Virus record (IMG/VR): IMGVR_UViG_3300025896_000164
Span: 1-26,740 of that record
Reading direction: 5' to 3' (one strand)
DNA: 26,740 nt
DNA from: a virus
Part shown: positions 23,274-26,740 of the stretch, piece after piece
Numbering within the stretch: the first letter of the stretch is position 1
How the letters are laid out: the number at the start of each line of letters is the position of its first letter
Made by a program: the position numbers and the translations under genes
The notes under the pieces: generated by a model
The model's input: the letters and a program-made list of their open reading frames with translations, nothing else
Databases searched by the model: none
What the model was told of the DNA's origin: nothing

Positions 23274-23579
23274 TTATTTTTCAAAGTATCTTTTAATTAA
23301 TTCAGCCATTTCTTCAATAAATACATAAGCAGAATGACAATTTAGTTCTTCATTCCAGAATGGGTCGTTATCTTTTCCTTCATCCCAATCGTTTAAAATA
23401 CAATCTGGATTTCCATATGAAAAAATTACATCATACAAATGAACATCATAAGTTGTTTTTTCTTGGAATAACTTACATTCTTCTTTGATTGTATCAAATA
23501 AACTTTCTATTGGTTCCATTTCCCAAAATTCAACTGTTTCATCTTTAAATATTTCTTCCCATTCTTTAATTGTTTTCAT
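23274..23579 (-). CDS. Hypothetical acidic protein (101 residues)
   Basis: The protein is highly acidic: MKTIKEWEEIFKDETVEFWE at the start, then LFDTIKEECKLF and a loop NPDCILNDWDEGKDNDPFW. It closes with a helix VFIEEMAELIKRYFEK. Strong acidity in a small phage early protein is often seen in DNA mimics or host-protein inhibitors, but this is only a general parallel. The leader is the operon's TAAAACTTATG type. No family is recognised. Confidence 0.68.
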   Translation of the reverse strand: MKTIKEWEEIFKDETVEFWEMEPIESLFDTIKEECKLFQEKTTYDVHLYDVIFSYGNPDCILNDWDEGKDNDPFWNEELNCHSAYVFIEEMAELIKRYFEK

Positions 23580-23584
23580 AAGTT

Positions 23585-23920
23585 TTATTTTTTTATTATA
23601 TCTAAATCTTCATACATCTCTTTTTCTATAAGATATTGTTTTAGTTCTTCAATTGTTAAATGTTGAATTCTAAGATTAATTTCTAGCTTTTCATCGCTTG
23701 CAACTTTTCTACAATTTTCAGCAGTTAGTTCATAACTTCTTCCTAATACTCTATAATAACCACCTTCAACTAAAATTTTTTTTGTAGCAAACCAACCATA
23801 TTCATCTACTTCATTTATATGAATTATATCATAGTTATTTGCAATACTAATTTTATCCAAAATATCAATTGAATCTGGTGTAGCACCATCAATAAATATA
23901 TCTGTTACTTTATATATCAT
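23585..23920 (-). CDS. Hypothetical protein (111 residues)
   Basis: This soluble alpha/beta protein starts MIYKVTDIFIDGATPDSIDI and then has repeated strand-helix units. The middle reads EYGWFATKKILVEGGYYRVLG, and the C-terminal 40 residues are helical (LTIEELKQYLIEKEMYEDLD). The last part resembles a short helical hairpin used for binding partners. Its start shares the TAAAACTTATG junction with the gene upstream. I cannot assign a function. Confidence 0.68.
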   Translation of the reverse strand: MIYKVTDIFIDGATPDSIDILDKISIANNYDIIHINEVDEYGWFATKKILVEGGYYRVLGRSYELTAENCRKVASDEKLEINLRIQHLTIEELKQYLIEKEMYEDLDIIKK

Positions 23921-23925
23921 AAGTT

Positions 23926-24105
23926 TTATTTATTTAATAATTCAGCTTCTTTTTTTGTTAGGAAAATGAATTGATAATTGCTTGTCATTCTTTTATAAGT
24001 TTCTGCTTCCATTTTATCTATTTCATATACAGAAAATAAGTTTGTATTTTTAAAATGAAATACAGCTATATATTTTCTTCCTTTTAAATTTAATTTTTCT
24101 TTCAT
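23926..24105 (-). CDS. Hypothetical protein (59 residues), first gene of its operon
   Basis: The frame from ATG 24105 to TAA 23926 encodes MKEKLNLKGRKYIAVFHFKN, then TNLFSVYEIDKMEAETYKRM, then a segment ending FLTKKEAELLNK. The leader is AAAACTTATG, as in the following genes of the operon, and its stop codon TAA starts the next TAAAACTTATG junction. A promoter-like motif lies 40 nt upstream (24138). It is basic, mixed strand and helix, and of unknown function. Confidence 0.65.
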   Translation of the reverse strand: MKEKLNLKGRKYIAVFHFKNTNLFSVYEIDKMEAETYKRMTSNYQFIFLTKKEAELLNK

Positions 24106-24137
24106 AAGTTTTGTTTTATTTTTTATTTTAGTTATTT

Positions 24138-24145
24138 ATAAATAT
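24138..24145 (-). promoter_or_regulatory. ATATTTAT motif before the repeated-leader operon
   Basis: On the minus strand TTTTAAAATATTTATAAATA lies 40 nt before the ATG at 24105. It would drive the run of small genes that share the AACTT-ATG leader. Confidence 0.42.
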
Positions 24146-24161
24146 TTTAAAATTTTATTTA

Positions 24162-24569
24162 TTATTTAATGTTTTTAAATTTCCACACATATCCATATGC
24201 ACTTTTACTCTTACCATTTAAACATAACGAAATATGGCCAGCTCCCTGTGAACCTTTACCTAAAGCAATTGCTGCCGCATAAATACTTTCATATTCATTA
24301 ACCTTCTCTCCGCTCTTTGAACTTTGAACAATTGCCTTAGCTCCTTCTTTCTTTTGCTTATAGATGACATATGCACCTTTTTTGATATCATTGTACTGTT
24401 TAAACTCTTCAGAGTCAACCAGGGCATCTATAGCCTTAAATGGACCAATTATTTTTGTTTGTTCTCTAAGTATTTCAAATGCCTTGTCCAATTGGAATAA
24501 TGGAAGATAAATTTCTTTTTGAGCTAAGAGAAAGAATAACTCTTTTTTTTGTGTTGCTAAATGTAACAT
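24162..24569 (-). CDS. NUMOD1-like DNA-binding protein without nuclease
   Basis: This 135-residue protein ends with a segment (about 88-133) reading EKVNEYESIYAAAIALGKG, then HISLCLNGKSKSAYGYVWKF. The layout F/Y-x-S-I-x-x-A-A, then a Gly/Ser turn, I-S-x-C-L-N-G-K, and GYxWKF is that of NUMOD1 modules, DNA-binding parts of homing endonucleases. No GIY-YIG, HNH or LAGLIDADG motif is present in the first 85 residues (which hold VIYKQKKEGAKAI). It may be a decayed homing enzyme or a regulator built from such a module. It has its own strong promoter-like element upstream (24589). Confidence 0.7.
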   Translation of the reverse strand: MLHLATQKKELFFLLAQKEIYLPLFQLDKAFEILREQTKIIGPFKAIDALVDSEEFKQYNDIKKGAYVIYKQKKEGAKAIVQSSKSGEKVNEYESIYAAAIALGKGSQGAGHISLCLNGKSKSAYGYVWKFKNIK

Positions 24570-24588
24570 TGTTTTGGTTTTTTAATTA

Positions 24589-24613
24589 TTTATTATAAAT
24601 ATGTACAAATTTT
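24589..24613 (-). promoter_or_regulatory. 25-bp promoter-like element, copy A
   Basis: On the minus strand it reads AAAATTTGTACA followed by TATTTATAATAAA. It differs by only one base from the copy at 25212-25236 and lies about 20 nt before the ATG at 24569 (core to ATG: 33 nt). It is preceded by GTCGAATTTATTT (24622-24634), which also occurs near copy B. Confidence 0.6.
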
Positions 24614-24645
24614 CTCTTTTTAAATAAATTCGACCAATTGGCTTT

Positions 24646-25002
24646 TTATTCAGATAAAATTTCTTCTAAGTATTTCGCCATTGGTTTGATTCCTGACTTT
24701 TCAATCTTACCAGCATTAAAACTCATTACCGCCAATTTCAAAGCCTCTAGTCTGTTATTTGGTCTAGAATATCCTCCTGGTTTATAACCGTTCTTATTTG
24801 GCAATTGAATGCGTGTACGACCATCTTTTGACTCAATCTCATATGTGATTGTTTCTCCAACTGAATGAGCAAACTTTTCTGACTTAAAGAATACAGCACC
24901 GTTGTCACCAGATTCGAATTTTACGAATGAATAATTTGTTCCAACAACTTTTGAAGGAGTTGGATTGCTAATGCTTACGATTTTTGATGTTTTTGTTTCC
25001 AT
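24646..25002 (-). CDS. Hypothetical protein (118 residues), possibly nucleic-acid binding
   Basis: The N-terminal 70 residues are a beta-barrel-like run: NYSFVKFESGDNGAVFFKSE, then GETITYEIESKDGRTRIQL, which recalls small OB-type folds. A Gly/Pro/Asn linker (NKNGYKPGGYSRPNNR) leads to a C-terminal helical domain (LEALKLAVMSFNAGKI ... IKPMAKYLEEILSE). This arrangement can be seen in phage DNA-binding or annealing accessory proteins, but I find no specific signature. Codon use has more C and G than its neighbours, suggesting stronger expression. The leader is A-rich (aacaaacataaaaaATG). The gene is followed by the promoter for the NUMOD-type gene. Confidence 0.72.
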   Translation of the reverse strand: METKTSKIVSISNPTPSKVVGTNYSFVKFESGDNGAVFFKSEKFAHSVGETITYEIESKDGRTRIQLPNKNGYKPGGYSRPNNRLEALKLAVMSFNAGKIEKSGIKPMAKYLEEILSE

Positions 25003-25024
25003 TTTTTATGTTTGTTTTTTGAAT

Positions 25025-25201
25025 TTATTTTCCTAATAAGATTGAATTAATATTTGACTCATCTAGTTCATAGCTATACTTCCTGTTTCTTTTTTCGAAG
25101 AAGTTAGCCTTATAAGCTGCAGCTTCTTTTTCAAATTGACTGATATGCTTTGAAGCTTCTAGTCTGGCTTTTGTTTCTGCTGGTGAATTTAGAGTTTTCA
25201 T
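25025..25201 (-). CDS. Small helical protein (58 residues)
   Basis: The start at 25201 (MKTLNSPAETKARLEASKHI) is preferred over an ATG at 25231, since the longer form would lie over the promoter element at 25212-25236 and the leader AAAGAAACAAAAAATG fits 25201. The protein is basic, mostly helical (SQFEKEAAAYKANFFEKRNR), with a C-terminal SNINSILLGK. It is the first gene downstream of promoter copy B and is followed by the 118-residue gene. The function is unknown. Confidence 0.68.
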   Translation of the reverse strand: MKTLNSPAETKARLEASKHISQFEKEAAAYKANFFEKRNRKYSYELDESNINSILLGK

Positions 25202-25211
25202 TTTTTGTTTC

Positions 25212-25236
25212 TTTATTATAAATATGCACAAATTTT
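25212..25236 (-). promoter_or_regulatory. 25-bp promoter-like element, copy B
   Basis: On the minus strand AAAATTTGTGCA followed by TATTTATAATAAA, one base different from copy A (24589-24613). The ATATTTAT core starts 24 nt before the ATG at 25201. Two near-identical 25-mers in front of two unrelated genes strongly suggest a protein binding site such as a promoter. Confidence 0.6.
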
Positions 25237-25279
25237 ATTTCTTCAGTAAAATTAATTAAATATTTAATGAAAAACAAAT

Positions 25280-25315
25280 AAATTCGACAAATAAGTTAAA
25301 TCTGTCGATGAATTT
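25280..25315 (-). terminator. Possible terminator hairpin after the polymerase-like gene
   Basis: An inverted repeat aaattcgaca (25280-25289) and tgtcgatgaattt (25303-25315) can pair as CGACA/TGTCG with an outer AAATTC/GAATTT and a bulge. On the minus strand it is followed by TTATTTGTTTTTC. The stem is AT-rich and overlaps the last codons, so termination is uncertain. Confidence 0.35.
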
Positions 25316-26740
25316 ATTTAGCTGTTGTATAAACACCAAATTCTATAACCACTTCATTCATTACCTCAATAACTCTGGCCTTATCACTTTCTGTGCAAAA
25401 TAAAGCATCATATACATAACCAACATATATTTTTTCTTTATTTAAAATCTCAATTACTTCAGTCATTATTTGAACTTCTGTTTTAAACATTTTTTTGCTT
25501 GTTATTTTATGGCCATTTTCTATTTTGTCGTGGTAAATTTCTTCCATCATTTTAGGTTCTTTTTTTGTATAATAATCAAAAAGAGGAGAATAACTCATTT
25601 CTCTCCAATTTTTATTTAAAAAACTTAAATGTTCAACTTTTACTTCTTTAATATCAACTCCTGATTCTTCTGAAACTTTCTTATGTGTTATAAATTTAGT
25701 ATTACCACTATATAATTTAATTGCAATATTTGGGTGTAATGCTGAATAATCACATTCAAAAACTTTCTTACCATCAATCTTAATTAAATTTCTTATCCAA
25801 CTTGGCATTAAAGTGAATGAATCAACTATACGGCATCCAGATTTTTCATCACCAGGTGTTGGAATCATATATCCTCTTTTTGTTAAAAAATCAAATAGTT
25901 CTATATTATCCTCAACAAAACTTCTTTCGCTTATATCATTCCAATACGCATTTGTATGTTTATTTCTAAATGTTAATTTTTTCCCTTTTTTTGTTGTAAA
26001 TTTTTCTTTAATTAATCTCTTTGCCTCTTTTTTAATTTCTTCGTGTGTAGGTAAATCAATTCTAGAGTAAATATCAATTAGATTTTTACAAATAACATTG
26101 TTATTAGCCTCTTTTAGGAGTTTATAGAATGTTTTGTTCCTTTGTTTGATAATTCCTTCGTTTTTTAAATTATAAGTCGTTAAACCAGCTTTAAAATACT
26201 TTTCTGTAATTCTAAACTTCCTACTCTCTACTCCTACTAAATATGAATCTCCTCCTATTTTATTTTTAATTATTTCAATTACAGGACCCTGTTTTTTTGT
26301 TCCTGTTAATAATACACGTTCAATTTTTTTGTATATATAATCATTTTTTGAGTTTCTTGTTTGTTCGTGTAAATAAACTGAATGTAATTTTTTCCATTTA
26401 TTCTCAGTATAATATGTACTAGATAAATTATTTAGAAATAACAAACACTTCTCAATAGCTATATCTAAATCTTTATCAACACATCTTAATAATTCTCTAT
26501 CCATATATCTCTCCAAATCAACCTTTATTTTCTTTGGAATAAGTATTTCTGTAATGTTTGGAAAAAATAGCGGAAATTGTGCAGTAAACTCATCTTCTAT
26601 TTTTTCATTTATTTGGCTTGTAACTGTTGCTGTTACAGCAGTATAACCTATTTCTTTAGTATCTGTTATTAACGGAACATCTATGAAGTAAGATTTAGGT
26701 ATAGAGTTAGAGTTAGAGTTAGATAGTGTATTAGTAATAA
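25314..26740 (-). CDS. Polymerase-like protein related to family A / T7-type enzymes (TV-Pol-like), 5' end outside window
   Basis: The frame is open from the right edge to TAA at 25314, at least 474 residues, and contains no ATG in its first 75 codons, so the start is beyond the window. TTG at 26514-26516 could be read as a start but the coding sequence clearly continues upstream (for example FTAQFPLFFPNITEILIPKK). Near the C-terminus lie two motifs typical of a palm domain. KVFECDYSALHPNIAI, about 145 residues from the end, looks like motif A (Asp in DYS). VGYVYDALFCTESD, about 30 residues from the end, looks like motif C (Asp in YD). Preceding text RIVDSFTLMPSWIRNLIKID fits proteins with '...R..I.IdG..v.E.DYS.LH'. 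This is the pattern described for TV-Pol, relatives of family A DNA and T7-like RNA polymerases in phages and mobile elements. Whether it makes DNA or RNA cannot be told. Confidence 0.65.
   Translation of the reverse strand, partial: ITNTLSNSNSNSIPKSYFIDVPLITDTKEIGYTAVTATVTSQINEKIEDEFTAQFPLFFPNITEILIPKKIKVDLERYMDRELLRCVDKDLDIAIEKCLLFLNNLSSTYYTENKWKKLHSVYLHEQTRNSKNDYIYKKIERVLLTGTKKQGPVIEIIKNKIGGDSYLVGVESRKFRITEKYFKAGLTTYNLKNEGIIKQRNKTFYKLLKEANNNVICKNLIDIYSRIDLPTHEEIKKEAKRLIKEKFTTKKGKKLTFRNKHTNAYWNDISERSFVEDNIELFDFLTKRGYMIPTPGDEKSGCRIVDSFTLMPSWIRNLIKIDGKKVFECDYSALHPNIAIKLYSGNTKFITHKKVSEESGVDIKEVKVEHLSFLNKNWREMSYSPLFDYYTKKEPKMMEEIYHDKIENGHKITSKKMFKTEVQIMTEVIEILNKEKIYVGYVYDALFCTESDKARVIEVMNEVVIEFGVYTTAK

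Noticed and set aside
26700-26725. Hexamer repeat agagtt at the right edge
   Set aside because: It is short, lies inside the polymerase-like frame (encoding Ser-Asn repeats), and is not a CRISPR or iteron array on this evidence.

Overview
This window looks like part of the genome of a tailed phage with a long non-contractile tail (siphovirus type). It carries terminase, portal, protease, scaffold, capsid, tail-tube, tape-measure and lysis genes, and I see no contractile-sheath gene. The DNA is very AT-rich. Starts have A-rich leaders such as 'aaaacaATG' and no Shine-Dalgarno sequence, and many structural proteins look like those of Bacteroidota phages. A host in Bacteroidota (for example a flavobacterium) is therefore inferred, not proven.

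Plus strand, 1-21270, is the late region: the tail end of an unknown gene, a small membrane protein, an AT-hook/CxxC protein, a tRNA-Cys, and the terminase small and large subunits. A GIY-YIG homing endonuclease follows. Next come a fibre-like fusion protein, a LamG-type lectin protein, a gp10-like completion protein, two large tail proteins, the tape measure, and a tail assembly chaperone with a -1 frameshift extension. The region ends with the XkdF-like protease, scaffold, major capsid protein, probable tail-tube protein, two small proteins, portal, head-tail adaptor, holin and M15 endolysin. The parts are the usual ones but the order is not: tail tip, tape measure and chaperone come before the capsid genes, and the portal comes near the end.

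At 21271-21430 the two convergent transcription units meet at a bidirectional terminator. Just before it lies the most unusual element of the window: a 68-nt tRNA-like fold with a G3-U70 pair and A73 (alanine identity). It is followed immediately by a reading frame, TNDNIVELEEFAVAA-stop, that closely resembles an ssrA (tmRNA) degradation tag. The order of parts matches neither standard nor known permuted tmRNA.

Minus strand, 21429-26740, is probably an early/accessory region: a lipoprotein, many small unknown proteins (three too short for a 60-residue cut-off), a NUMOD-type protein, and at the right edge a polymerase-like protein whose 5' end lies outside the window. Five genes share a leader ending in AAAACTTATG, and at four junctions the stop codon is part of it (TAAAACTTATG).

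A motif with core ATATTTAT stands 12-40 nt upstream of many starts on both strands and upstream of the tRNA. It is the best candidate for the phage promoter.
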